Assembly (NCBI GenBank): GCA_013399305.1
Contig: VXAI01000018.1
Coordinates: 531,735-595,734, forward strand
Direction of reading: 5' to 3'
Source of the DNA: Rostratula benghalensis
Taxonomy: Eukaryota; Chordata; Aves; Charadriiformes; Rostratulidae
DNA: 64,000 nt
Position 1 is the first letter of the stretch. Every line of letters begins with the position of its first letter. Positions 49,282 through 62,076 of the stretch are shown here, one piece after another. A program made the translations under genes and the position numbers. A model generated the notes under the pieces. The model had not been told where the DNA came from and searched no databases. It saw nothing but the letters and a program-made list of their open reading frames with translations.

Positions 49282-51289
49282 CCTCCCCTCTCTGGGTGAT
49301 GAATAATGAGAATAAAAATGTGAAAGAAAGTGGTATGACAGTCAATTACTGCCTTTGTGATTAACCACCCAAGAGCAGCCCCTGCTCAAAACGGCACTTG
49401 ATGCTCCTTTTAAGCAAAACCGTGCCGCTGGATCCCACGATGGACATCTGACCAGGAAGACAAAGTATCTGCTGGTTTAATTTCTTGTTTTCTTATATAA
49501 TCACAGCTTCCTAAATGTTAATGACTCCACACGACACAACTGCCGGTGGTACTCGCATAGAAGCCTTGCGCCTGTATGTGTGAACACACGTCCCTCTCGC
49601 TCGCGGAGGTGTTGGTGTGTTGGGGGAAGGAGCAAATTACTGTGCCTGGGAGCTCCCTGCTCCAGGAAAGGAGCCTACAGCTCTGTGCAGATAAAGGTGA
49701 GAAGCTCGGCTGCTCAGCTCCCCAGGGTTTCAGCGCCAGGTGACAAAGCTGGGACAAAATGCAAAATGCAGCCTCCCGGGATCTTGGTCTGTGCTGGCAC
49801 CAGGAGCTGTGAGCTGTGGGGGGATGCTCAGTCCCACAGCACCCCTGGGAGGTCCTTCCCTACTGGACCCAAACAAGCAAAATGATGGCAATCCGCCCTT
49901 TCCCTGCAAAAGAACAGCAGGAAAAAAGGACAAAACTCTCTCTACTGAGAGAGGTAAAAGCTCCAAGGACAAATCTTTCCCCAGTGCTCAATGAAAGGTT
50001 TCGTTATTCCCTATTAGCACATCAGGAAGAGCAGGATACCTAAAGTAAAGAAAGTCTCCTCTATCTGGAGACTGGCACTAACTGCAGGCATTCAGATCAC
50101 AGGCTGAAGTTACATAAAGGTAATGAAACCACCCGCCCAGCACGCATTAATCAAGCACCTTGGCACAGCACCCTGCTCAGGTTCAAAGTAGAAAACACAG
50201 GATCTCTGGTCGAGGTGAGCAAAGTATTGAACCCCCACTATTTCACCGAGAATTTATCTTTTCATTCATTTCATGAAGAAATCTGATTTCTACCAACTTC
50301 GTTTTTACCAGATGGAGCACCTACCCATGTAACTCTGCCCAGAGCGCATTTTCCTCCACCCAGCTCTGCTGCTTTTCTCTGTATGGAGAATTAGAGTCAA
50401 CAGGCACAGGACCAGCACAGGACATAGCCAGTGGGCTCTGCTTCAGAGTCAGGTTTGGGAAAAACACTTTGTCATCTTGTGTCTCAGTTTCCCCATCTCT
50501 ACAACCAGGAGGAAACAAAAATACCTCTTTTTTTCAAAGTGCTTTGAGCTCCATGGATAAGAAAAAGTAAGTAAACCACCATTGCTTAAACTTCTGCAAT
50601 TTACTCCCAAAAGGTCTGACCTTCCTTCTTGCTCCCACCTAAATTTAGCTGTCTGGGACCACAGTTGATTTAGTCCATCTCTTCTTCCTGGATTTGTCCA
50701 AGCATATGATAAAATCACATTAAGATAAACCTTGACCACCACCAGGACCAAACGCTGCTACAAGAAGAAACCTTGTTTTGGGGTTACACCAGGGTTTGGG
50801 ACAAAGGCAACCCATCTTTATTGCAACGGCTTTCTCCAGGGGGCTTTCCTGCTAGAAGGCCTCAGGGATTTTCTCTGTGATTAGAGATTCAGTTTTCAGA
50901 CGGATAAACATTCATTGCAGACTTGGTGATCCTACTGCCATCACTCAACAATTAAGAAAACACTTAAACAAACCAAACCCAAGTTATTTTAACTCTACCT
51001 GAAGTTACTCTAACTCTTTAGGGAATCCAGCCGATGGGTTTTCCCTCCCCACAAACCAGCTGCCCTAAGGTTCAATGCAAAGCCCTGGGTGAAGCTGCCT
51101 GAGCCTTGAGACACTTAAACACAGCTTTTTTTTAAAGTTATTTTTGCCTGGAGAATTGCATCTCTGAAGAAGATAAAGCTTACCTGGAAGTTTACAGCAC
51201 TGCACCGTGAGATGAGCAAAAAATTATTTCACTTTATCAGACTTTGTGTTGGTCTCAGGCAGCTCAGAAGACTCCAGCCTGTGTGTCGC

Positions 51290-51520
51290 TTCCAATAAAA
51301 TATTCTGAATGAAGGTACCATTTAGAAATGCTTTATGAATATGTATTAAATGATTATTAGAAGCAATGACTGTGCATTCTTTAAGAGCTTATTGTAAATC
51401 ATCGTGCAATAAAATACATCAAAAATAAACTGTCAACCACTGATGCTTTAATAAGCTGCAATAAAAACACATATCAGAGCATGTAACACTGCTGAGCGTA
51501 ACTACCTGCAGCTTTAAGGA
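51290..51520. promoter_or_regulatory. Candidate conserved non-coding element
   Basis: An AT-rich, non-repetitive block with many TAAT/ATTA cores, octamer-like words such as ATTAAATGATTA, and GCTTTAATAAGCTGCAATAA. It stands out from the GC-rich neighbouring intron at 51540-52200. This resembles the base texture of homeodomain-bound enhancers; function is inferred only. Confidence 0.15.
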
Positions 51521-54500
51521 GTTAATTTAAGTCTGTTCGACGCCTTCAGCCTGCAAACAATTGGGCAAGGAGAGCAAGGGGAGCTCAGCTCCACAGGACC
51601 CCAGGTCCAGCAGGAGCAGGAAAACCCCACGGATGATATAAATGTGGGCAGCAAGGGAAACCTGTGGCATCCCACGTGCTGGGAAAGGAGAGGTTGCGCA
51701 GGGAAGGCCAAGAACCTGCCCGAGCCACCAGTTGCACAAGAAACTTACTTCCAAGCAGGTTTTTTATCAGGTGAAACTCCAAAGTTTCGGAGTTCTTTTT
51801 ATTTCTGCATAAGGAGCTTGGCATGCTCCAGCCCTGCAGCACGGACAGCGGGCAAGGACGGTCATGTTTTGAGCAGAGGGAAACCATCAGGAACCTTCCC
51901 TACATCCCGATGGATGTGCAGCCCTCCAGGGCAGGGGCTGAGCTCCTGAACAAACTCCCACGTCACCTGAAAAGCCAAAATTCCCAGTGCACATACTGGT
52001 TGCAGGCAGCCCTGGTCTTCTCAAGCATTTTACTCCCAAGAATGTCCTGTTTGTTTCCAAGGCCCCTCCAATCCCCAGGCTGCCCCTCTAACTGTTGGCC
52101 GGGCGTTCCAAGAGGACACCACCAATTTTTGCAGCCTCTCCAAGGGGACAGGGCTCGAGCTAAGGGAGGGTGAGGCAAAGCACGGGCATCACCTCCCTGT
52201 CAGGGTCACCCAGGAAAGCCCCAGCACTTGGGTCATTTTCATTTAGATTGTCAGGAGAATTGCAGCATCTTCCTTCGGCCGGGTCTAGAGAGGAGCAAGC
52301 TGAATTTCTAGCTATTTTGTACCCCAAGTTTTTATGAGTCTTTATTGCAAGCTCCTCTGAAAACAAACAATTCGTAAGAGCAGAGGAGCTGGCTGAAACA
52401 CCGACGGCTGCCTTCGATGCAAAATACAAAGGAGAAATACCCACAGACTGCAGCAACTGGCTCCAAGTAACTTTTGCTCAGAGATGGAGAGAGGGTTCAG
52501 CAAAGCAAAGGGAGACACCAGGCAGGAGGCTCATATCAGAGCCGCTTTCATATTGCAAAAATTCTTGCCCTCTATCTCTCTCTGAAGAGGGAATTTTGCC
52601 TCACGGGGAGGAAGGGGCCATGCCTGAGTCTGGCTGCCAAATTGAATTTTTGATGCTATTTTGTTCCCCAAGAGAAGAGGACCAAAGTGGCACCTGTAAT
52701 TTGGCCCTGATGGCTGAGCCCACCTGATAGAGAAGGCAGCCCCACCACTTCTGGAGACCCCCAACCACTTCTGTTGCCCTTTGCTTTTCCTTGCAGGAAG
52801 GGTTTCTACATTGGGCAACCAATCCAGGGAAGGAAAAAGCATTAAAATTATGCAAACAGCTTTCACAGCTGAGAAGAGCAGCTCCTGATCTATGCTGTCA
52901 CTCGCCGTTTAGAAATAGGCAAGCTGGTCCTCTGTATGCATGGAGACACCAGCATCGTCGAGAGGCTGCCCAGAGCAGCCAACTGGGACTTACAGACAAG
53001 GAAAGGTCATAAAGAAGCCAGATGTTAATGGTGAAATCATTAACCAGCAATCGGTCATACCCCAGCACGGGACCTGCACGGCACTGAAACATCATAGGGT
53101 CCCTCTGCGACTCAAAAAAATGCTCTACCGAGTGTTGCAGCACCAAACTTGCCCTGCTTCACTGGGAACTAAAAGTCAAGCATTATTCCCTCAGAAACAG
53201 GTCTCCTGGAGACGGTTGTTCCAGCAAACAACACGGCAGCAAAGAGCACGTTTGAGCCAGGGCTTTAACGGCACACTGGGGTGGCACTAACCTGAGCAGG
53301 AGGCACCACCAGTAATGCCCAGCATCAGGAGCTTTTAGTTTCAGCAGCAGTGCTGCCTGCACCAATTAGCACTCCAGTAATTGGTTAGGATAGTATTGAG
53401 CAGGCACCAGTAGGCAGATCTGATATCTGTATGGCCTGAAACGGGAGGAACGCAGCAGTAGACATTTCCTGCCAGAGCTTTTCTGCAACCTGCAATCGTG
53501 CTAAGGCTCCTCGGATGGGAGCCTCCTGACTTTCAGCACGTGCTGGAAATGTCCCTATGTTTCTTGCTGGGGTGACCAGCAAGATGGGCTGAGGGGTGAC
53601 TGTGATTGACAGCCCTAGTTTACCCAGACAAAAGCAGCTGCTTTTGCACGTGACATCAAACTTACACCTCAGGCACTTTGCTAAAAGGTGGTGTCAAGTC
53701 TGAGGGCTGGGGGTATTTGAAGGCATCAAAGACCCTGATATTAAAATGAAACAAAACCCTAGACCTGCACTGAATTTTCTGTATTTATATAATCTGCTCG
53801 AGGTTAAGTCATAAACCAGGTGAAGAGCAAAGGCTGTCAGAGTGGAACCTCCTGGCCCCTGTGTTTCCAGCCCAGCTTTGTTGACTCATGGATGGATAGC
53901 TTTGACGAACATCACATCTGGGGGGGTTCCAACCAAGCACAGAACCTGACCCCCGTGTCTCGGCCCCACTGTGATTCTGGCATAAGCGTGAATCAGATCC
54001 CACAGCTTTCGGAAACAAGGCACAGTGAGAGGCTGGAAACCGGTGCCTGGGGAAGGCTGATGGAAGAGCATCCCTTTCACCTCGGTTCATGGCAGAGCCC
54101 ATCCATCCTGCCGAGCAGTGAACACAGAACTGCCTCCAAATCTATATTAACCCCCGCTAATGTGGCAGCCCTGGACAGCGCCGGCGAACAGCTCAATCAA
54201 AGTGTCAGAATATGAATGAAATTAGGATTTGATGAAATTGCATTTGCAGCGTAGCAGTGACAGCAAGGGCATGTGCATATGTATCCTTTTCTCATCTCCC
54301 ATGCCTCGCTAGAGCCGTTGGAGATAAATTTACTGGAGATTCCAGGAGCTGAGCAGTAACAATATATCTCACTTCTCCGTCTTTTGTAAGGACACAGCGA
54401 CGGCTCGTTCAGGGGAGCTTACGAGATACCGCTGTCAATTAACTTAAATACCCGCCTGTGCTTCTTGACACCTCAGAGATGGCAAAGAGGAGAGGACAGA

Positions 54501-54746
54501 AGGACAAACTTCTCAAATCCTGAATCTCATAAGAACTGCCCCTGAAGGTCACCTTGCCCCATTATCCTCACCAGGATGCTGCTGGTTTCCGTCAGCAAAG
54601 TCATCAACCCAGAAACCCTGGTGAGTGACTGCCAAGAAGATGTGGTTGCACCATGGAAGAGGAGTCTTGTCTTGGGAGCTTTTGCCCAGGGTTCTGTCGC
54701 CCTGCATACACATGCCTGATACCTCAGTGACCAACTCAAGTTCTCC

Positions 54747-54802
54747 ATAGAATCAGACTATCAGGGATTGCAAGGGACCTTGAAAGATCATCTAGTCCAA
54801 TA
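54747..54802 (-). repeat. Short CR1 remnant
   Basis: The plus strand reads ATAGAATCAGACTATCAGGG, then TTGCAAGGGACCTTGAAAGATCATCTAGTCCAA. This is the reverse complement of a CR1 3' tip (GGACTAGATGATCTTTCAAG, GTCCCTTGCAATCC, octamer-like end). Nothing of the element further 5' is recognisable. Confidence 0.7.
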
Positions 54803-54852
54803 GTCCAAAGCTAGTAGCTAGTCCATAGCTATTACCATCTAGTCCACAGCTC
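54789..54852. repeat. Local duplications of a CTAGTCCA/AGCT motif
   Basis: CTAGTCCAA, TAGTCCAAAGCTAG, CTAGTCCATAGCT and CTAGTCCACAGCT follow one another at irregular spacing at the edge of the CR1 remnant. This suggests slippage-type duplication of the CR1 end. Confidence 0.55.
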
Positions 54853-57800
54853 TCATTAAAAACCTCAAGTTCAACTTGCCAATGTACATTTAGCACCAGA
54901 CCAAACGTGGAGCCACGCCCAGCAAAACCTGATTTTTGCACCCTGCAGTTTGCAGGCACGAAGCAGAAAATGTTGCTGAGATAAACATGGGGCACAGAGC
55001 CCTCTACAACCACCATAAATTCTTTTGAAATATTAATATTAATAATTAACTATGTTCCACTGCATTATCTCTTCTCATCCCCTTCAATGCAACTTCCTTG
55101 TCTCGCAGATTTGAAAGTGAATGTGAGTGACATAAAATGTTAATACTTCAGGACAACATCTAAGTAAATAGATAAAAGCATCCCACCCCTTCCTTTATCC
55201 GTCTCATGATTTATTCTGTTTTCACATTCCCTGTACAGTTGTTTTCCAATGACAAAGTTGCATCTTTCACAAACCACAGAAATACAAGCCTACTTTGAAT
55301 CGTGACTAAACAGTCCCTTGATGGATTAAAAGTAAGGGAAAAATCTGAGTTTTTCCCCCACCAACCAAACCCAGCGTGTTAATTCTGAGATGAAAGCCAC
55401 AGTGGAGAAGAACATTTTGAAGCTGCAAAAAGTAAGTGCCAAAGGAGCTGTGGTTGTTTTGGAGCACGGGGTGGTAAGGGAAGAATGGGTTTTTTTGTTG
55501 TTTTCCTCTGATTTGAAGAAATAACTTGAAACAGTAAGAAGAGCCTTGGACTAAATCACTGCAAGACACTCGTTGTCAGTCAGGCATCTGCTATGCCTGA
55601 GCTAAACCAGCAATTCAAAGTCCATCTCCCTCTTTCCAGGCTGCAGAAACCAGGGGCTACATGCTCACACCTCCTTGGGCACCACACTACTGGTTACAAA
55701 AACCCAGCATACACCATACATTTAAAAACCAACCAGCAAGATAATCCCCTCTGTGCTGAAAAACAGTGGACCTGGCCGAACCACAGGGAAAAGCAGGCTG
55801 TGAAACCAGTGGAATGCACAGCAGCTGAAGCTGAGCCCACCGAGTCCTCACGTTGTCCTACTTCAGATGTTTTATCAGCATCAGCATCAGAAGGGAATGA
55901 CTTTGGTCTCTCCCTCTCCACAAGCTCTTATCTGCCCTTTGCATTGCTTTAATCCACTTGCTTGTTTGTTTGCTCTGTCTCTCCAGCTGGAGGCAGAGGT
56001 TCAACCAAAAAATATTTGCATTCCAGTTCAGAGTCATTTGAAAGGCCTCCAGACCTCTTCCTCCCCAGAGATGGAAAATCTTTGCCTTTAAGATCTGTTT
56101 GGTTGCAGAAAACCCAAAGAAACCCTTCAAAGCCACTTGTCTATGGTGCTCACGAGTGGGGCATGAATTAAAATGCATATAAACCCTGCAAGCCCCTGAG
56201 CCTGGCTGAAGCCATCCCATCTGCTGCTCTCACTGCATTTCTCCCCTCGTTATTTCTTTAATTAGAGTGGGATTGCTCCATCACGGCGTGAGGAAAGCAA
56301 GAGCCTGGTACCCTTTCAAGGAATCCCAAGAATATTTGCAAGGGAGCTCTGTTTTTCCTTGGTTTGCAAGAAGCTCGTGCCTACTGAGCAATTTTACTAA
56401 AAATACTGGGAGTGTTTTGACATTGAATGGTGCCAGAAATACACCCCGTCCGCGGCGTAAGGAGGGAAGCATATGCTACGCTCCATTTCAAGGTCTCCTC
56501 CAAAAGCTGGGCTGGGAGGTTGGGGGTGGAGAACACGCTTTAAAATAGCATTTTGCAAACTTCTGGGGAGGTTATTGGCAATAGAACATGTAATTCTGGA
56601 AACGTCTTAGCAATTAAAAGTGACTAACTGCAAGAGGAGGATTTCCCCCGTCGCTTCATTTGGTTTTATCGACGCGGGGCCTTCCCCTGCCTGCGCTGTG
56701 CCCTGCTCCCACCAGGAAACACCCCATGGCAGCGCCAATCTTCTGCTTAATTGCTTCTGACAATCTACCCATTACTACCTGATCACTTGTCATCTTTAGG
56801 TGACATTTTTTCCCTTCCTTTTTGTTTTATTGCTGGGGTTTTTTCCCCCTCCTTGCCGCATCAACAACTCAATTAAAGCTTAGCTGTAAAAATTAACACC
56901 TGCATGGATAGAGACAGGGGCAGAGGCACCAAAGGGGTTTTGCTCCCTGGAGCTGCTGAGCATGGCTTCGGTGGGCACCCAAAGCCCCATCCTGTGTTCT
57001 TGCTGTTCCCTCTCCATGGCTAAAAGCAGCTGATTTTTCCTGACAATGGGAAGTTCTTGGAAAGTTCTTCCACAGAGAAAACCCTCCCAACAGGGGTTTT
57101 AGCTTTGCGCTGCGTTCAGCATCTCTCCTGCAGCATCCCCCTGGTCTGGTTACAAACTGTAAGGGCACAATGAGCTTTTGCAAACAAATTTGCAAAAAGA
57201 TATCCCAAAGCACAGGGGAGCTGAAACCCCACAAGCAGGAGGGGACACACCTCACACCAACTCTGCCGAAGGGCATCTCAGCTCGAATTTTCAGACATTA
57301 TTACAGCCCGGCACTTGCTGTTTTGGATTTCTTTGAATTGTTGGGTGAGGGTCTCAATGTGGCAAACGGGAAGCAAAACAGCAACACTGCAGCCTCCCTG
57401 GTCTCATCAGTCTTAAGATTTGGGAAGGACAAGAGGGCAGAAGCCGTTGGGCTTTCATTAAAGAACCAAGTGGGGAGGAGGAGACATGGAAAAGGGGACT
57501 TCCATTTCTCTGGTGTTTCATCTAAATCGAAGGTTACAGACTGACAGCTCCAAATGAGGAATTGCCAAATGTTGGCCTCCTCCTTGTCAGAGCCTAAGAA
57601 AGTGTGACAGAAGCGGTGGGTGTGAATTTTAATGTTTTATTTTGCCTAATCTTGGGAAAACTTCCCTCGTTTGCATTTGAAGTTCCTTAGTAAATTATTC
57701 TGACTTCACTCTTTTTTTATTATTTTTCCAAAGAGCAACATCTGGAGTGTTACAACAATCACTTTAATTTTTAGGGACTTCTGAAGGACATGAATGGATA

Positions 57801-58497
57801 AAGAAGGGGTTTGCTGGCAGACCTAAATTACAAAAGCCATTCTTGTGTCCCAAGATCTGCTATCAGCACCCTTGTGGAGCGCAGTTCAAATGCCATTTAT
57901 AGGAGTTTTGGGTTTCAGTAGGGACCAGAGCTCAAAAGTGCCTTAGAAAAATTAAGGAATTCTGCCCTGATGGAGCAGATGCCTTCTTCCTGCCTGGCTC
58001 TCAAACCACACAGGGGTGTATGTTCAGCAAGGGGCCAGAGACATCTTTTGACATTAGCTGTAGGAAACAGGGCTGCGACTGCGGTCCTTGGCCTCAGCCG
58101 CTTATCAGCCCTGCGCCTGGTCCGCTCCTGCCATTTAATTACACGCATGGATTTTCTGTGCCAGGTTCCTCAAACTGCAGGGCTTCAAAATTCATTAAAA
58201 TCTTCCAGCAGTTCCAGCAAAACTGGAGTAGATTTCCATGTCTGGCTGGCAGGAGAGTCCGAGTTCTCCCGCAGCACAGCCCGTATTCCCGGCCCTTGGC
58301 CAAGCCTGTGGCTGCCCTGGGACCTTCACCCTGTGTCTTGCCCCAGCTGGCACTGACCCGAGGTCCTGTGGCTTCCAGGCAGGGCTCAGAGTTTCACCGA
58401 GTGAGCTGCCTGCCTGTCATTTTGGCAGAGGATCCTTGGATTGCAGAGCTCTTAGCCAACTGTCACTACGGGGTACCATTAGCTGTACGTGTTTCTC

Positions 58498-58943
58498 AAG
58501 GACATGGACCTGCTGAAGTGAGTCAGAGAGCTGGAGCACCACTCCCGTGAGAACAGGCTAAGAAAGCTGGGGCTTAGTCAGACAGGAGAAGGCTCTGGGT
58601 AGACTTTATAAACCTTTCCAGTCCCTAAAGGGGCTACAGGAAAGATGGGGACTGATTCTTTATGAGGGAGTGGAGCAATAGGATGAGGGGGAATGGTTTT
58701 AAACTGAAAAATGGGAGATTTGGATTAGATATTAGGAAGAAATTAATTACTCTGAGGGTAGTGAGGCACTGGGACAGGTTGCCCAGAGAAGTTGTGGATG
58801 TCTCATCCCAGGAGGTGTTCAAGGCCAGGCTGGATGGGGCTTTGAGTGACCTGCTCTAGTGGGAGGTGTCCCTGCCCATGGCAGTGGGATTGGAACACGA
58901 TAATCTTTTAGGTTTCTTTCAAACCAAACCATTCTGTGATTCT
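58498..58943 (+). repeat. CR1 LINE fragment with intact octamer tail, plus orientation
   Basis: The copy starts AAGGACATGGACCTGCTGAA and runs through CAGAGAGCTGGAGCACC, GGATGAGGGGGAATGGTTTT, GTTGCCCAGAGAAGTTGTGG and CCCTGCCCATGGCAG, ending CCATTCTGTGATTCT. The tail is one full ATTCTGTG octamer plus ATTCT. Near its start, a segment of about 25 bases normally encoding part of the ORF2 end (the GGGCCACGAAGATGATC region) is missing between GAGTCAGAG and AGCTGGAG. It is inactive and similar to the copy at 709-1100. Confidence 0.9.
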
Positions 58944-60594
58944 CAAGCTAACTCCATCAGGCACAGCAGAACTGCAGGGCTCAATTCCCTCATCACTCAC
59001 ACTGGGTCATATACCTCACAGCTCTAAATCTGTAGGTCAAAAATAATAACCATATGCATCTTTAAACTAAATTGAATCAACTTTTTGAAAAGAGAAACAC
59101 CTAGTTTCTGCAATCACCTGGGGCCAACCAGCTGTACTTGCTGGGGCCAGTCAGATAAGTACATACAAATGGAATTTCAGCAATCAACTCATTAACTTCC
59201 AGCAGATCTGGCTCCAGCAACCCAAGAGGAGATGGGTGCTCAAGCTGGACTGGCACCCAGGGTAACCCCGTTACAGGCTTGCTCTACTCCTCACCCATTG
59301 CTGGGTGATGTTTTGCCTTGTTTAATAGAAATTTTTAACTCGGTAAAAGCAAAAAACTGTGCAAGGAGATATGCTGAAGAAATTTCTACAAAGCAGGGCA
59401 GCAGTTCCAAGACCTGGACCTGACTTTTCACAGAACAAACTTTGTGTCACCCAGCAACCCTTTGCAACCCCACGTTTGAGTGGTTTGGAAAGGATATCCT
59501 GACACACTTCTAAAAAATTAGGGTTATTTTCACACATTTCTGTGGAGTGAGTTTTCTAGCTCTCCTGTCATGTAACTGCTTTCCCCAGACTTTATTAATG
59601 TCCGTGGAATTTCAAGACATACAAAGAATATCTTTTTTGCCAGCAATTTCTTAACCCAGAGCAGTGCTGCCAAATCGGGGCGGTTGACCCCAGCCCAGTG
59701 CTGGACCAAACAGCCACACAGGGCAGAAAGCTTCTGCATGGCCCAGAGCACCTCCATCCTCTCTATCACCTGCTTTTTCTTCCCCTCTAAAATTGCTGGT
59801 AGTGTTGGCTGCAGTCTCTGCTTAGGAAATTGCAACCCAAACAGGCCCTTTGGCCACCACTTAGTTCAGAAAGACTGAGACATGTAGAAAAGCTATTCAC
59901 CCTGTATGGCTGAGTCCACACATGCAACCAGGCAAATGCCTTCATGCAAAGCATCCCACCCCTGCAAAGCTGCTCAGAAGGGTTGGAGATGATTTCCCAA
60001 TGTGCACAACCCTGGAGGACAAAGGTAAGGGACTTTGCTCCTCTTATCCCTTTCTTTTTCTACAGCTCCCAAAACCACAGCATCACTTCTAATGCAACAG
60101 ACAACGTTTGAGCAGTTTCTGTAGAAGGCTTCTCATAACCTGGCCTGCTCAACTTGCTTCCAAAGGCCATAGAGGAACAAGGTTGTAGTGGGAGAATAAA
60201 GAAAAACTATCTTCATCAAGATAAAGCTGAAGTTCTAGCAGCTACGCTCCAGCTCAGCAGGCTCCTCCTGGCCCATGGCAGAGCATGCCATCAGCCAGCA
60301 GTGTCATGGGGATAAAAGCGATGACCAATTTTAAAGCCAGCTCCAGCCCTGACCTGTTGCCTTTTTAACTCACCTCAATGAATGGGTTAAATGCATCCCT
60401 CACCATCAGACTGGTTTTGGATGGAGCAAGCAGCACCCATTCCCCCGTCACATCACCATGGCTATTTTCTACCTATAATGCCCTTATCTCTTCCACGGCA
60501 TTTCCTTTTTCTGGGTTAAGATTCAATGCTACCCATCAAAAAAATAAAAGGAAAAAAAACTCCAAATCCAGCAGCCAGGTCTAATTTATTGAAC

Positions 60595-60850
60595 CAACTC
60601 ATTTCCACGGCTCTTACTGTGCACTCCACTACAGATGAACAATGAATAAGCTTAAAGAACAATACTCACTCTTAATTAAATGGTGCTGCAAAAAAATATG
60701 CATTGGTGTTGGCCTACGGCCATGCTGCTTAAGATTTATTAAATTTGACAGTTTAATATGCTCTGAATATCCATGCTCCTTCATAAGTAGTGCTCAGAAA
60801 ACAGTTTAAATATGCTTTCAATTTAATTATACTTCATGCTTACTTCCCTT
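60595..60850. promoter_or_regulatory. Candidate conserved non-coding element rich in homeodomain-type sites
   Basis: A non-repetitive AT-rich block with a perfect TTAATTAA at 60672-60679, several ATTTATTA/TTTAAT words and the palindromic GGCCTACGGCC near 60712. It contrasts with the GC-rich block at 60860-61280 next to it. It has no open frame of note. The regulatory role is a guess from composition. Confidence 0.18.
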
Positions 60851-62053
60851 GTTGTCAGCAGACCGGTGTGCCATGAGCGAACCTCGCTGGCAGAGCCCCT
60901 GTGAGGAAGGGCAGACAGTAAAGCTTTGGCTGCTGATGGAGCCTGGCACAGAGGCAAAAGCTGTGCTGAGGAAAACTGGCACATCCCTAGGACACGCAGA
61001 GGTTGGCAAGCATGGTGGCCACTGCCATGAAGACTTGGCCAAGGCCACCAAGGCTGCCCCACCTGCAGGGTCCTGGCAGCTCCATCGTGCCGTTTTGGTG
61101 CCAGGAGCAGCTTCTGCGGCCACGACGGTGACGAAGCTCTGAAACGAGCTGCTGGACTGGGGCCAGCGTCCTCCCACCCTTGGCAGCAGCTGGCATTTCC
61201 TGGCTGAGAAACACCAGCAGAGACCCATCCTGCACTTTGCTCACTGGGAAGACTTTCTCTTCAGGCCCCCCTGCAGCACGCCTGTTTCTGCTAAAAAAGG
61301 GGAATGTAGCATCCAGATCTACCACACACAAGATGTGGGCTTGATGCAACAAAATACAAGACCTACGCCTCACTTCAGAGCTTAATGTGCCTTAATGTGC
61401 ACCTGACTGCACACCAAGTCAAGGCTTCAGAAACTAAACATATGTTTAAGAGAAAAGGCCCCCAATGGGTAACATCAGAATTTATAGAAATAAGGACTTG
61501 AAAATAATTTCCCCCCTTCCCCAGCTACTCGGAGATGTCTTTGAAACTTGACAGCCAAGCGACAAAGTTGCCAGCGCTCAAGTCACTGAAAGATTAATTA
61601 TTCCTGCTTTTGGAAGAGAGATATCTAATTTAATCAAAGATACTTCAGAAAGCACTAATTGCTGTGGAAGGGACTATCATTTACCTAAAGGGCAACTACA
61701 CTCCGAGAAGCAGAAGAGATGGCTTTGCTTTCATCCCGCCACCATCACCTTCCGTTATCTCTGACAGCTACCAGTGACACCTGAGACATGGAGAAACTGC
61801 CCCGTAATTACAAACCATCTTCCAGGGAGCTGGGAAAATAGGAAGCTGAAGAGGTGCCAAAATATTTCCCTCAGGTTTTGTGAGCCATTGGCAGGCAGGG
61901 CAATGAGACACGTGTTTCCCTTTCCAAACTGGCAGTGGGCTTTGGGGACACAGGTTGAGAGTCCTGGTCCCAAGCCTGGAAGACGCCACCCTCACTGACC
62001 CTTGCAGCTGGAGGCAAGGACCATCTCTCTTAGTGATTGCCAAGACTGGGCAC

Positions 62054-62076
62054 AAAAAAAAAAAAAAAAAAAAAAA
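62054..62076. repeat. Poly-A run (23 nt)
   Basis: Twenty-three consecutive A on the plus strand, the longest homopolymer in the window. I see no retrotransposed gene upstream of it, so it is not clearly a retrocopy tail. Confidence 0.9.

Noticed and set aside
57960..58160. Minus-strand GTGTGGTTTGAGAG, which resembles the Trp-Phe-Glu end of the preceding CACNA1H exon
   Set aside because: In the needed frame the upstream residues do not match the conserved N-terminal region, and there is no GT donor after GAG.
60849..61373. Open frames on both strands in a GC-rich block as a possible gene
   Set aside because: No motif or splice structure, and open on both strands as expected from composition.
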